A stretch of DNA of 64,000 nucleotides from Oscillospiraceae bacterium (GTDB taxonomy: Bacteria > Bacillota > Clostridia > Oscillospirales > Ruminococcaceae), in assembly GCA_019424695.1 (NCBI GenBank), contig JAHYZA010000001.1:152037-216036 (forward strand), written 5' to 3'. This document shows positions 18,082-27,522 of the stretch, in pieces. Within the stretch, counting starts at the first letter, position 1; each line of letters opens with the position of its first letter. Made by a program: the position numbers and the translations under genes. The notes under the pieces are model-generated. The model searched no databases and was not told the origin of the DNA. It saw only the letters and a list, made by a program, of their open reading frames with translations.

Positions 18082-18331
18082 GTATTTTGCGATTTGATGA
18101 CTTGAAATAAATGGTGCTTGTCACGAAAGATTCCGTATGTGCCGGAAAAATCATTCATGCTTTAGGGCGCGGGATGATTGGCATAAAACCGAACACGGTG
18201 CGGCAAATCCCATGTGGCAGGTTCCTGTGCTGTTTTGCTGTATGATTGCTCCGCGCCAGACAATGGTTGCGGAGCAATTGCACTGGTAGGGGTACGGAAG
18301 GAATCATACCAAAAGGGCGGGAGGAATCGAA
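18082..18331 (+). promoter_or_regulatory. Long structured 5' leader of the surface locus
   Basis: About 250 bases with no coding sequence. The clearest structure is a perfect 10-base stem ATTGCTCCGC (18245-18254)/GCGGAGCAAT (18269-18278) with a 14-base loop and no U tract. Upstream lies a GC-rich section (18165-18235) with several short complementary runs. I compared it by eye with cobalamin and c-di-GMP riboswitches and could not match either. The ribosome site GGGAGGA is at 18318-18325. Confidence 0.45.
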
Positions 18332-21300
18332 ATGAGGCATAAGGCCAAGATCCGGGTGCTGTCTTGTCTGCTGGCAGTCTGCCTGCTGGGACAGCTGGCG
18401 TTGCCTGTGGCCGCGGAAGCGGCGGAATCTTCCGTTGCCTCGAACGATGCCGTAGTAGCGCCCTTGCAGGGCGATGAGGAGGTCCCTATCGGGAACGAGG
18501 AAAAGGCTGACGAAACGGTTCCGGAGGAGATACCCGAAACGGCAGCACCGGACGCCGCAGAAAGCAGCGAACCCACGGATGACGTACAAGGTGCGGCCGG
18601 CGAAAACGACAATGGGAAAGAAACACCAGAAACGGCGCAGGAAGAACCGGTGGAAGAAGACGAAACACCCCGGGAAAACGCCGCCGATTCCGGAACTGTT
18701 TATACCGCTGAATCGGCATATGCCGTGATGAACCTGGCGGATTATGGAAATATCTCTTTGGACAGTTACTGCTACCGGTATGACACTCCGGTAACGGTGG
18801 AGAAGGGAACATATGAAAATCTACTGGAATACGTAACATATGAATATACCATAACCACGGACATGGCTTTCTTCAATCCAATCTATACGGATGAAGACGG
18901 CACGGAATATATCGTGATCACCAATGCTGCCCAGCTGCAGGCTATCGGTACCGATAAGCCGGTGGTGGGCGGATGGGTCACGTTCCATTTCAATGAAACT
19001 CAACCGGAAGGGCTGCTGGGCCACGAATGGATTCCCGCAGGAAGCACAATCTATGGCGGTGACAGCACGGCAGAAACGCTGGAAGAAGTGGGGGTGGCCC
19101 CCGCTGATTTTCAGGATGCCATCTCGGATGGACATGGAAACACGCTTACGGTCTCAGATGGGATCGGCAAGACAAACTATAAATACACCCGGGATGCCAA
19201 CTACCTGATCGTCAACGATATTGATCTGAGCGGCGTCAACTGGACACCCTGGGACTATTCCGGAAAAATCATCCGGGGGGATGTCACACTGACCGATGGT
19301 ACTCACCGCAATCCGGTGATCTCCCACATTACGGTCGTGGAAGATGCCGACACCTCCACCGAAGCAATTGACAATGCACGCGGCACCTCGCAGCGGGGTG
19401 TCGGTTTCTTTGGTGCCGTTTTTTCGCCTTCTTCTGCCGATGATGTGGAGGCAGAAGAGAGCGACCGCCCCTGGTGGGATATTGTCGGCAACCTGATCGA
19501 TGGCTTGCTGGGGCTGTTGGGAGGCTTGCTCAAGACGTTGGGTGGGCTTGTCACCGACGTGATCGGGGCGATTGCGGGATGGAAAGATATTTCCACCTTG
19601 AGCGTAGAGGCTGTGACCATCGAAGGTCTGACGCTGGATCATGTATCGATCCAATCCGATGGTCTGTACCAGACAAAGGACAGCAATGGGGCAACCGTTG
19701 ACAATCCCATGCCCATGGGTGGCTTTGCAGGCCAGATATCCGGCGAAGTGACCGTCAAAAATTGCCGGGTGGATAATCTTCAGCCCCTGAAAGGGCAGGA
19801 ACTGGTGGGCGGCTTTGTGGGCAAAACCGTCGGTGCCACCGAATATCTGCTCCATGGAACAACCAGCGGCCTGGATGAGACCCTGCAGGGGTTAGGCGGC
19901 GTGCTGGATGGTACGCTGGACTTCCTGCTGCCCACCGATGACCTGGTAGGCGGTTTGATCAGCAAGCTGGGATTGCGGAATCTGGTCCCCACGCGGTATA
20001 AGCCGGCGGTGATTACCGACTGTTCCGTTGCCATGGCAAACGGCGGTACGGTTGCGGCATCGAATGACTATGCCGGCGGCTTTGCCGGAAAGATCCAGGG
20101 CACACAGCTGACGGGATGTCAGGTCGCCGGATTGTCTGCCGTGACGGCCCGGGCCAATGTGGGCGGCTTTGCCGGGCGCATTGCCAATGCGTATGTATTA
20201 GGTCTGCTGCAGGGGCTGGGGGTGAACCTTGTTAACTTCCCGGTGGGCAGCGAGGTCACCAACTGTATCGTTTCCGGCAATGCTCTTTCCGTTACCTCCA
20301 CCGCCAGTGACAACGCCGGCGGCACCGAAAACGCCCTGGCCTATGCCGGTGGTTTTGCGGGGGCCGTAATGGCCAGTGATGTCCTGTACGATGGCACCGA
20401 AGGGCAGTCTTGCGGTGTTTCCGGCTTGTCCCGCGTGACCGCCACAGGAAGCTACGTGGGCGGCTTTGCCGGCTACGCCGGCGTGGGAGATCTGGCGGAA
20501 GCGCTGAACCTTCTGGGCGATCTGCTGGATCTGGACCTGAACCTAAAAAACGGGCAGGACGGTACCATTGAGGTGCCCTTGGGAACCGGACTGACCCAGC
20601 TGCTGGATACGCTGCTGGGCGTCAATCTGAACGCCGGTATTTTGAGCCTGGTAGGGCTTAATGCAGCACAGCTAGTGGGATGCCAGGTGGAGGGAAACGC
20701 CTACGCCGTGGAATCCACGGACGGCAGCCGTGTGGGCGGCTTTGTGGGCTATCTGCAGGGAGGCCGGATTCTGGAACAGCCGGTGGAAAAGCGGTATTCC
20801 CGTGTGCAGGCCACCGATAAGGAGGGCAACCCGCTGTTTGTCAGTGTCTCGGCCGTCACCAACACGGACGGCGCCCCTGTGGGAGCGGTCTATGCCCGTC
20901 TGGATGCCGCCGGAAATGTCATTTATGAAAACGTACACGGCGAACCGCTCACGGTTACCGCTGTCACACCGGACAATGGTGCCCGCATCTATAACCTTTA
21001 CGACACGGTCTACATGAGCCCCGGAAAATCCGGCGGCTATACGGCTGCCATACTGTCCACGTTCCGGGATGAGGACTGGAACGCAGTCACCTATACCGAC
21101 GGAGAAAACGACGGCGCTCCCATTGCAAAGGCTTCGGAATTGCCGGGCTACCCCGACATCGTGGTCCCGGTATATCAGCAGCGGACCACCGGCGAAGGCT
21201 ATGTGCAGTTCACCTACCATTATATGGGGAAAGAAAACGGCGAAGAAGTCGCCCTGGAACGAACTCTGTATCGTGATGACAGGGGAAGCTACTATACGCG

Positions 21301-24300
21301 GGATGAAAACGGTGTCTACACAGAATTTACGCAGGTGGACCCTGAGCAGCTTTCGGTGGATGCGCTGCAGGTCACGGTGGAAGACAGTATGGAAGATACC
21401 GCTTCCGGAACGATCGTCACCACCTACATCAAGGGTCTGGCATCCGTCAGTGGCACCGATTATGTGGGCGGCGTAGCGGGGCAGGCCAAACTTTGCAGCG
21501 CCGCCGACCTGCTGAGCAATCTGACGGTGGAGCAGTACGAACGCTTCGAACTGAACAATATCCGGTTGGCAGGGGCAGAGGAAGGCTTCACCGTTACAGC
21601 CACCGCGCCCGGCGGACGGGCCGGCGGCGCCGTGGGCTATGCCATGGGCGGCGATGTGGTCAACGTGCAGGTCAGCCATCTGAAAGAGGTGAACGCGGTC
21701 TCCTGTGCCGGCGGCTTTGCCGGGCAGATTCTGCCGGGTACGGTGGCCGGTCAGGATGGCAGCGGCCTCAAGCTGCTGGGCCTTGTTTCGGTAAGCAACC
21801 TGCTGACGGTCGTGAACGCGGTCCATACATTTGTTAACAGCTCCCGTGTTGAAGGAATTCCCTCCGGTTTTACCGTGACGGCCCGCAACGAGGAGAAAAA
21901 CGCTGCGGCCGGCGGCTTTGCCGGCTGGAGTATCAACAGCAAATTCACAGACTGCACGGTTGCCAACCTGTCGGCTGCACAGGCGGACGGATATGCAGGC
22001 GGCTTCTGTGCGGTGGCCGATACCGGCTCGGTGGCCGGGGTCCTGGACAAAACGTTTGGCGGCGTGGATGTGAAGTCTCTTCTGGGACTCAGCGGCGTTC
22101 TTTCGCTGCTGGACACCTTCCCCAACCGTTTCAGCGGCTGCACGGTCAACGTGGAGGAAAATGCCCCGGCCTATACCGTTTCGGCTGTTCCGGAGGGAGC
22201 GGCTGACACGCCCGGGGAACGCAAGGACGCGCAAAACCGCGCAGCAGCCAACGGCGAATTCTGTGGCAGCGCCGGCGGATTTGTAGGGTACGGTACCGCC
22301 GTTCAGGTGGAGAATTGTGCCAATGAGAATCTCGCACTGGTAGATGCGACGTCCTGTGCGGGCGGATTCGGCGGCCGTGTGACCATCGGCTCGGTGGCCC
22401 AACTGGGCAACGCCGGCATCCTCGGCAGCCTGGCCGGGGTCACCGGCATTGCCACGCTGCTGGACTGTACGGCTTCCCGGATCACAGGCAGCCATTGCCA
22501 GGGCGCGGCGGGCGGCTATACCGTTACGGCGTTTGACCGGGTCACTACGGAAACCGGTAGCTGGACCGATGAGGGCATGGCGGGCGGTTTTATCGGCAGC
22601 CTGGAAGGCAGTCATGTGGAGGGCAGCTATGCCAATCACATCGATACGGTCCGGGGAGAGGAATACGCCGGCGGTTTCGCGGGACGTATGATCCCCGGCG
22701 ATGTGGCCCGTGCAGCGGAAGATACCGGCCTGCTGGACAGCCTTATCCAAATTGACGGGGGACTGCTTTCTGCACTGCAGGTGATGGTCCCCAGCGTAAA
22801 GAACAGCTACGCAAAATGTGTACCCTGCGGCGGCACCGTGCTGGCTTACGGTACGGACTATGCCGATTCGACCCAAACCACCACGAAGATCGGTGTGGCG
22901 GGCGGTTATGTGGGGCTGAATGCCGGCGGGCAGATCTGGGGCAATTACGATGCGCCGCGGACCGTCTGGCAACTGCAGGATGGTGAGTGGACAACGGTTA
23001 CCCTGCATACGGCTACTGTCGCGGACCGTGCGGCCAAGACCGCGGACTATTCCGGCAATGCCGCAGGGCATGAAACGGAAGTATACGGAACCGGTCAGAC
23101 CTGTGACATCCTGCAGCTTTTGCAGGTGGACGCCAGCCAGTATGCCGGCGGTTACAGCGGTTATACAAAGGCCGCAGATCTGGCTTCCCTGGGAAATATC
23201 AACTTGCTGGATGGTCTGCTGGACCTGAGCAATCTGCTTTCGGTGGGACAGGTAGTGGTTCCCACCCAGCGCAATACCGGTATTACCGGGCCGCTGCGCA
23301 ATGTGACCCAGGCGCAGATGGCGTATCTTGCCGCCCGGAATACGGCCAATCAGGCCGATTTCAGCAAATATTACGGGTACACTGTGGGCCATGCCGAGAC
23401 CGAAACGGCCGGCGGCTACTGCGGTGTCATGACCACCGGCGTTATGGAAAACTGCATTGCCTATGACCTGATCTCGGCGGAGGCCGTGCAGCAGGCAGGC
23501 GGCTTTGTGGGCGCCATGCTTACCGGCGGAGTGGCCCAGGCCGACTTGCAATCCTCGCTGCTGGGCGGGTTGCTCAGCGGGGTTACCAGCGTAAGTGACC
23601 AGCTGCTTGAAGTGGTCAACGCCGTTGTACCGGTCATTAAGACCAGCGGTGTATACGGTTGCTGGTCCGGCAGTCAGATCACCGCATACAACGGCAGCGC
23701 CGGCGGCTTTGCCGGCACTGTGAAAGGCGGGCAGATCTGGGGCGAAAATACCACCCGACCAGCCTCCCCGGCGTGGGGAGAAGACGCCGCCGGGACAGAA
23801 AGCAGTGTCCCGGCTGAGACTTCCCTCAACGGCGAACACCCCGTCAAAACCTATGAGGCAATCTCCAACCGCTGCTTCACCCGGAATCTGCGCAGCGTGG
23901 CTGCCTCTGGTCCCGAGGGGGATGCGGGCGGATACGTGGGAACGATGGGGGCGGCCTCGGTGGCGTCTTTGGGCGGACTGGGGCTGCTGAACGATCTCGT
24001 CTCGCTGCCCTCGAACTTCCTCAGCCTGATCTCCGCCACCGTGCCCACGGTCTACTACGCGGATGTGGCAGCTGTGGATGATTGGGGCTTTACCGTCAAC
24101 GGGGAAAGCGGCCGAAGTGCCGGTGGCTTTGCGGGATTCCTGCAGGGAGCACAGGTGGGAATGAAGGACCACCCGACCGCAACGGCTCCGGATGGTTCCG
24201 GCGACAGCAACAACATTGTTGTGACCGGGCTGCGCTCGGTCACGGCAGGGGACTATGCCGGCGGCTTCTTCGGGTATGCCGATGCCGCCGATACCCTTTC

Positions 24301-25909
24301 GGTGTCCGGGACGGACGAGGGCGGCAGCAATCAGCAATTCACACTGCTCCAGCTGCTGACGGTGGACAATATTTCCGCCATTGAACTGGCCAAAACCTAC
24401 ATTTACAACAGCAGCGTCACCGGAATCACCGGCGGCTATCGCGTGCAGAGCGCCAATGTCTACGCGTGGAAAACCGTCGAGTGGGATGAGAACAAGGACA
24501 AAGCAGCCTGTGCCGGCGGCTTCGGCGGTTTGTTGCAGGCGGGTGTAGTCCGTTACTGCAATGCGCAGAATCTTCTGTCGGTGAGCGGCAAGAATTATGC
24601 CGGCGGTTTTGTGGCCCGCATGGGCAAAAGCTCCATCCTGAAAGCCAATGATGTGGCAACCAGCAGCGGCCTGGGCATCCTGGGAGACCTGGTGCAGCTC
24701 AGCGCCGGGGTGGGAGACGTTTTCGGCTCCCACATCCAGGACTCCAGTTTGAACGGTGTGGCCGGTGGCTACACGGTACTGGCGCAGGATGGCTGCCATG
24801 AGATCGCAGGCGGATTTGTGGGCTATGCGGATGTGTGCCGCATCAAGAACTGCACCGCGAAGAATCTGCGGCTGGTCATGTCCGACGAAATTGCGGGCGG
24901 CTTCATGGGCGCCATGAGCGATGCCATGCTCATCAGTCTGGACGTGGGGCTTCTGCAGAAGATCCTGCAGGGCGTCACCGCGCAGCTGGATCTCATCAAG
25001 GCCAACCGCTCCAAAATCGAGAACGTCACCGTTACCGGTGTGAACACCTGGGACGGCTTCGACGTGTATGGCGGCGGCGCTACCGAGACCTCCGATGCCG
25101 ATACGTCCATGGGGTATGCCGGTGCATTCCTGGGACTGAATTTCGGAAGCACCGTCACCGACGGCAATGCCGTGTATGCCGATACCGTCAAGGGCACGGC
25201 CGGGCAGATCAACCCCTATGTGGGCACACAGGAAAATACCGCTCTGCTCACCAATCTGCAGCTGGATGTGCTGCTGCAGCTTGTGGATCTGAAAGGCTGG
25301 CTCAGCAAGTCGGAAATCGAGCAAAGCACGTTTGAAACCCGCACCGGCAGTACGGAAACACCCCTGGAAGCCAACGCTGTGAAACACCAGGGGGCGGAGG
25401 CCATTTCCGATCTGTCCGCACCCTACGCGGTGTCGGCCAGTGAGGTGGACCTTATGGTGTGGGAAGTGACAAACACCCTGACGATCACGCAGGAACTGCA
25501 GTACGAGGACGGCGCGGTGCCCAATCTGGATGATCTGGACTACGAGTTTACCATTCAGGTTTTCCGGGACGGACTGCCTGTGCGTACGGCAACGCTGCAT
25601 CCCGGCGAGAGTGTCGTTCTGGAAAATCCGGAGCCGGGAACCTATACGGTCCGGGAAGTGGCAGCTTCGGTGCTGCCCGGAAACATAACGCCTGCGCAGG
25701 AACAGACGGTTACGGTGGAAGCGGGCCAGGATGCCAGCGTGACGCTGACCAACCTGGTACGGGCGCTGGTGGCCGCGGAACCGTCGGAAGGCGGTACGAC
25801 TGCCGGCAGTGTGTACGGCGGCAAATTCGTGGTCAACCATATTCCCACCGACGGGGAAGAACCCGAAACGATGGAAAACCCCTGCGAGCAACTGGAAATG
25901 CTGCCTTGA
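18332..25909 (+). CDS. Giant secreted surface protein with about 15 paired GLUG-like AGGF modules and a CnaB-like domain
   Basis: 2525 residues. Signal peptide (about 1-29, ALPVAAEA), acidic Glu/Pro-rich linker (30-125), then from about residue 430 to 2300 a long array of imperfect modules. Each module has two half-sites of the type YAGGFAG or AGGFVG, separated by a short strand pattern (ENC-A-NL-LV) and followed by a hydrophobic, Leu/Gly-rich loop of 30-60 residues; the pattern resembles GLUG/beta-solenoid repeats of M26-type surface proteins. Residues about 2383-2474 form a CnaB/DUF5979-like beta domain (TYTVREV, TVTVEAGQDASVTLTN). No LPXTG motif, membrane helix or S-layer domain is visible at the C-terminus, which ends EQLEMLP. 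The downstream genes encode SipW, TasA-like proteins and a sortase. Adhesin or matrix-scaffold function is inference. Confidence 0.8.
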   Translation: MRHKAKIRVLSCLLAVCLLGQLALPVAAEAAESSVASNDAVVAPLQGDEEVPIGNEEKADETVPEEIPETAAPDAAESSEPTDDVQGAAGENDNGKETPETAQEEPVEEDETPRENAADSGTVYTAESAYAVMNLADYGNISLDSYCYRYDTPVTVEKGTYENLLEYVTYEYTITTDMAFFNPIYTDEDGTEYIVITNAAQLQAIGTDKPVVGGWVTFHFNETQPEGLLGHEWIPAGSTIYGGDSTAETLEEVGVAPADFQDAISDGHGNTLTVSDGIGKTNYKYTRDANYLIVNDIDLSGVNWTPWDYSGKIIRGDVTLTDGTHRNPVISHITVVEDADTSTEAIDNARGTSQRGVGFFGAVFSPSSADDVEAEESDRPWWDIVGNLIDGLLGLLGGLLKTLGGLVTDVIGAIAGWKDISTLSVEAVTIEGLTLDHVSIQSDGLYQTKDSNGATVDNPMPMGGFAGQISGEVTVKNCRVDNLQPLKGQELVGGFVGKTVGATEYLLHGTTSGLDETLQGLGGVLDGTLDFLLPTDDLVGGLISKLGLRNLVPTRYKPAVITDCSVAMANGGTVAASNDYAGGFAGKIQGTQLTGCQVAGLSAVTARANVGGFAGRIANAYVLGLLQGLGVNLVNFPVGSEVTNCIVSGNALSVTSTASDNAGGTENALAYAGGFAGAVMASDVLYDGTEGQSCGVSGLSRVTATGSYVGGFAGYAGVGDLAEALNLLGDLLDLDLNLKNGQDGTIEVPLGTGLTQLLDTLLGVNLNAGILSLVGLNAAQLVGCQVEGNAYAVESTDGSRVGGFVGYLQGGRILEQPVEKRYSRVQATDKEGNPLFVSVSAVTNTDGAPVGAVYARLDAAGNVIYENVHGEPLTVTAVTPDNGARIYNLYDTVYMSPGKSGGYTAAILSTFRDEDWNAVTYTDGENDGAPIAKASELPGYPDIVVPVYQQRTTGEGYVQFTYHYMGKENGEEVALERTLYRDDRGSYYTRDENGVYTEFTQVDPEQLSVDALQVTVEDSMEDTASGTIVTTYIKGLASVSGTDYVGGVAGQAKLCSAADLLSNLTVEQYERFELNNIRLAGAEEGFTVTATAPGGRAGGAVGYAMGGDVVNVQVSHLKEVNAVSCAGGFAGQILPGTVAGQDGSGLKLLGLVSVSNLLTVVNAVHTFVNSSRVEGIPSGFTVTARNEEKNAAAGGFAGWSINSKFTDCTVANLSAAQADGYAGGFCAVADTGSVAGVLDKTFGGVDVKSLLGLSGVLSLLDTFPNRFSGCTVNVEENAPAYTVSAVPEGAADTPGERKDAQNRAAANGEFCGSAGGFVGYGTAVQVENCANENLALVDATSCAGGFGGRVTIGSVAQLGNAGILGSLAGVTGIATLLDCTASRITGSHCQGAAGGYTVTAFDRVTTETGSWTDEGMAGGFIGSLEGSHVEGSYANHIDTVRGEEYAGGFAGRMIPGDVARAAEDTGLLDSLIQIDGGLLSALQVMVPSVKNSYAKCVPCGGTVLAYGTDYADSTQTTTKIGVAGGYVGLNAGGQIWGNYDAPRTVWQLQDGEWTTVTLHTATVADRAAKTADYSGNAAGHETEVYGTGQTCDILQLLQVDASQYAGGYSGYTKAADLASLGNINLLDGLLDLSNLLSVGQVVVPTQRNTGITGPLRNVTQAQMAYLAARNTANQADFSKYYGYTVGHAETETAGGYCGVMTTGVMENCIAYDLISAEAVQQAGGFVGAMLTGGVAQADLQSSLLGGLLSGVTSVSDQLLEVVNAVVPVIKTSGVYGCWSGSQITAYNGSAGGFAGTVKGGQIWGENTTRPASPAWGEDAAGTESSVPAETSLNGEHPVKTYEAISNRCFTRNLRSVAASGPEGDAGGYVGTMGAASVASLGGLGLLNDLVSLPSNFLSLISATVPTVYYADVAAVDDWGFTVNGESGRSAGGFAGFLQGAQVGMKDHPTATAPDGSGDSNNIVVTGLRSVTAGDYAGGFFGYADAADTLSVSGTDEGGSNQQFTLLQLLTVDNISAIELAKTYIYNSSVTGITGGYRVQSANVYAWKTVEWDENKDKAACAGGFGGLLQAGVVRYCNAQNLLSVSGKNYAGGFVARMGKSSILKANDVATSSGLGILGDLVQLSAGVGDVFGSHIQDSSLNGVAGGYTVLAQDGCHEIAGGFVGYADVCRIKNCTAKNLRLVMSDEIAGGFMGAMSDAMLISLDVGLLQKILQGVTAQLDLIKANRSKIENVTVTGVNTWDGFDVYGGGATETSDADTSMGYAGAFLGLNFGSTVTDGNAVYADTVKGTAGQINPYVGTQENTALLTNLQLDVLLQLVDLKGWLSKSEIEQSTFETRTGSTETPLEANAVKHQGAEAISDLSAPYAVSASEVDLMVWEVTNTLTITQELQYEDGAVPNLDDLDYEFTIQVFRDGLPVRTATLHPGESVVLENPEPGTYTVREVAASVLPGNITPAQEQTVTVEAGQDASVTLTNLVRALVAAEPSEGGTTAGSVYGGKFVVNHIPTDGEEPETMENPCEQLEMLP
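19700..25250 (+). repeat. Degenerate tandem coding repeats (AGGF modules)
   Basis: The coding sequence repeats GCCGGCGGCTTTGCCGG-like blocks at least 28 times with variable spacing, two per protein module. Similarity between modules is mostly at protein level, so the array is old, but short near-identical blocks could still recombine. Confidence 0.7.
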
Positions 25910-25961
25910 CAAGGCACAGTAAGGATTGGAATTTTCACAAACAGGGGAGAGGGGGAAACAA

Positions 25962-26900
25962 ATGTTGGATACATCCCGTAACCAGCCGGAGGAGCAGCCG
26001 GTGCAGAAGGCGGACCCCAAAAAGGCCCTTCGCAAAAAATGGGGGCGGCGGTCCCTTGTGGTCGCAGCGGCGGCCGTCTGTGCCCTGGTCGGCATCAGCG
26101 GCATGACCTACTCCTATTTTTCCGCCAAGGATCAGGTGGTCAACGAGCTGAAAACGTCCGATCTGGATTTTGAAATCCAGGAGCCTTCCTGGCAGGAACC
26201 GGACACGCCCGTGCGCCCCGGCGACGTACTGCCCAAAGACCCGCTGATCGTCAACACCGGCCAAACGGATTTTGTGGTGCGGGTCAAGATCGAGGAGGTC
26301 TGGACGCGCAAGGCGGATGCGGCGGAATCGGCGGAAGCACCGCAAAGCATGATCGATCCGGGATATGTACGCTTTTTTGCGGCCAATTCCGGGGGAGAAG
26401 GCGCCGACGGCGCCTTTCCCGCACAGCAGCTGCTGAACATTTTGCAGGCAGACCAGCAGATTCAGGAGGAAAGCAAAAACTTTGCCTTGCGGCTGAACCT
26501 TATGCCCAATCTCCAAAATCCCAATACAGCGTACTGGAATCCGGAAAATCCGAATGGCTGGTATCGTGGGAAAGGGGTGGACGGTCAGCCGTCGGAGTGG
26601 TTGTACTACAACCGGATTCTGCAGCCGGCACAGCAGACGGACCCGGTGTTCCGGGCGGTGACGATCCGCAGGGGACAGGACCTGTATTCCCTGGAGGATA
26701 TCATACCGGCGGAAGGGGAAGATGCCCAGACCGCCTATGAAAAGAAGCTGGCCGAGTACAACGCGTTGCTGGCGGAGTATGATCTGGATATTTACATCTA
26801 TGCCGAAACCGTGCAGGCCGAACCGTTTGCATGGAAAGATGCCTGGAAAAGTGATTTGCCAGCAGGATGGGATGTCCAGTGGGGAGGAAGCGGAACGTGA
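25962..26900 (+). CDS. TasA/camelysin-like secreted protein with SipW-type signal
   Basis: 312 residues from ATG 25962 behind GGGGAGAGGGGG. A 30-residue basic N-terminus precedes a membrane segment (about 31-48) and the typical SipW-substrate junction MTYSYFSAKDQVVNELKTS. The mature part starts with the TasA/CalY beta-domain pattern (LDFEIQEPSW, PGDVLPKDPLIVNTG, DFVVRVKIEEV). Such proteins form matrix fibres (TasA) or are surface-bound (camelysin). Its stop overlaps the signal peptidase start by four bases (GTGA), so processing enzyme and substrate are translationally coupled. The long cytoplasmic tail before the signal is unusual for the family. Confidence 0.8.
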   Translation: MLDTSRNQPEEQPVQKADPKKALRKKWGRRSLVVAAAAVCALVGISGMTYSYFSAKDQVVNELKTSDLDFEIQEPSWQEPDTPVRPGDVLPKDPLIVNTGQTDFVVRVKIEEVWTRKADAAESAEAPQSMIDPGYVRFFAANSGGEGADGAFPAQQLLNILQADQQIQEESKNFALRLNLMPNLQNPNTAYWNPENPNGWYRGKGVDGQPSEWLYYNRILQPAQQTDPVFRAVTIRRGQDLYSLEDIIPAEGEDAQTAYEKKLAEYNALLAEYDLDIYIYAETVQAEPFAWKDAWKSDLPAGWDVQWGGSGT

Positions 26901-27436
26901 AGAAAATCGGCAAATTTATAGGCGATGCGCTGTTCGTGCTGGTCCTTCTTGGCATGCTGGGCGGCAGCCTGCTGTTTGCCCTGAACCAGGACCCGAACAA
27001 AACGGTATTCGGGTATCGGGTGTACAATGTTCTGTCCGGCAGTATGGAGCCGGCCATCGGCAAGGGCGATCTGGTCATCGTCAGGGCGGTCCCGGCGGAG
27101 GAACTGCAGAACGGGGATATTGTGACCTACTACCCCACGGACGAAGCCGGGACTACGGTCACCCACCGGGTGGTGAATACGCTGCTCAAGGACGGTCAGG
27201 TGCTGATCCAGACCAAGGGTGATGCCGCAGACCAGGCCGATCCGGTATTCCCCGGCGAAGCGGTCATCGGTGTGGTGGTATTCCACATCCCGCTGCTGGG
27301 GGCGGGAATCGCCTGGGTCCAGACCCACCTGCTTCTCAGCGTGGCAGTGGTGATCGCCGTCCTGGCGGTCTGGACGCTCCTGGGGTACTGGCAGAAAAAA
27401 CGAGCCGGGAAAAAGACGGCGGCTCCGAACAGCTAA
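26897..27436 (+). CDS. sipW: SipW-type (ER-type) signal peptidase I
   Basis: 179 residues from GTG 26897, with GGGGAGGAA at 26881-26889; the ATG 30 bases upstream lies before this ribosome site and is less likely. Membrane helix at about 10-28, catalytic Ser49 in VLSGSMEP, His90 in VTHRVV (His in place of the general bacterial Lys, as in SipW and eukaryotic ER peptidases), and TKGDAADQADP with Asp109 and Asp115. A second membrane helix lies near the C-terminus (145-164). SipW cleaves TasA-type precursors; two candidate substrates flank this gene. Confidence 0.93.
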   Translation: MKKIGKFIGDALFVLVLLGMLGGSLLFALNQDPNKTVFGYRVYNVLSGSMEPAIGKGDLVIVRAVPAEELQNGDIVTYYPTDEAGTTVTHRVVNTLLKDGQVLIQTKGDAADQADPVFPGEAVIGVVVFHIPLLGAGIAWVQTHLLLSVAVVIAVLAVWTLLGYWQKKRAGKKTAAPNS

Positions 27437-27522
27437 GACTTCCGGTAGGGTCAAAGGTTGTAATGCACACGTAAACTGTGTGTTTCAATATTTTATTTTC
27501 CAATAGAAAGGATGTACGTTAG

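Noticed and set aside
18082..18331. Cobalamin or c-di-GMP riboswitch in the giant-gene leader
   Set aside because: A CGGTGCGGCAAATCC stretch recalls the B12 core, but the flanking conserved elements do not match.
20672..26104. 1810-codon open frame on the minus strand opposite the giant surface gene
   Set aside because: It results from GC-rich codon bias and repeated glycine codons on the plus strand; no start signal, low-complexity His/Gln/Arg-rich product, no recognisable domain.
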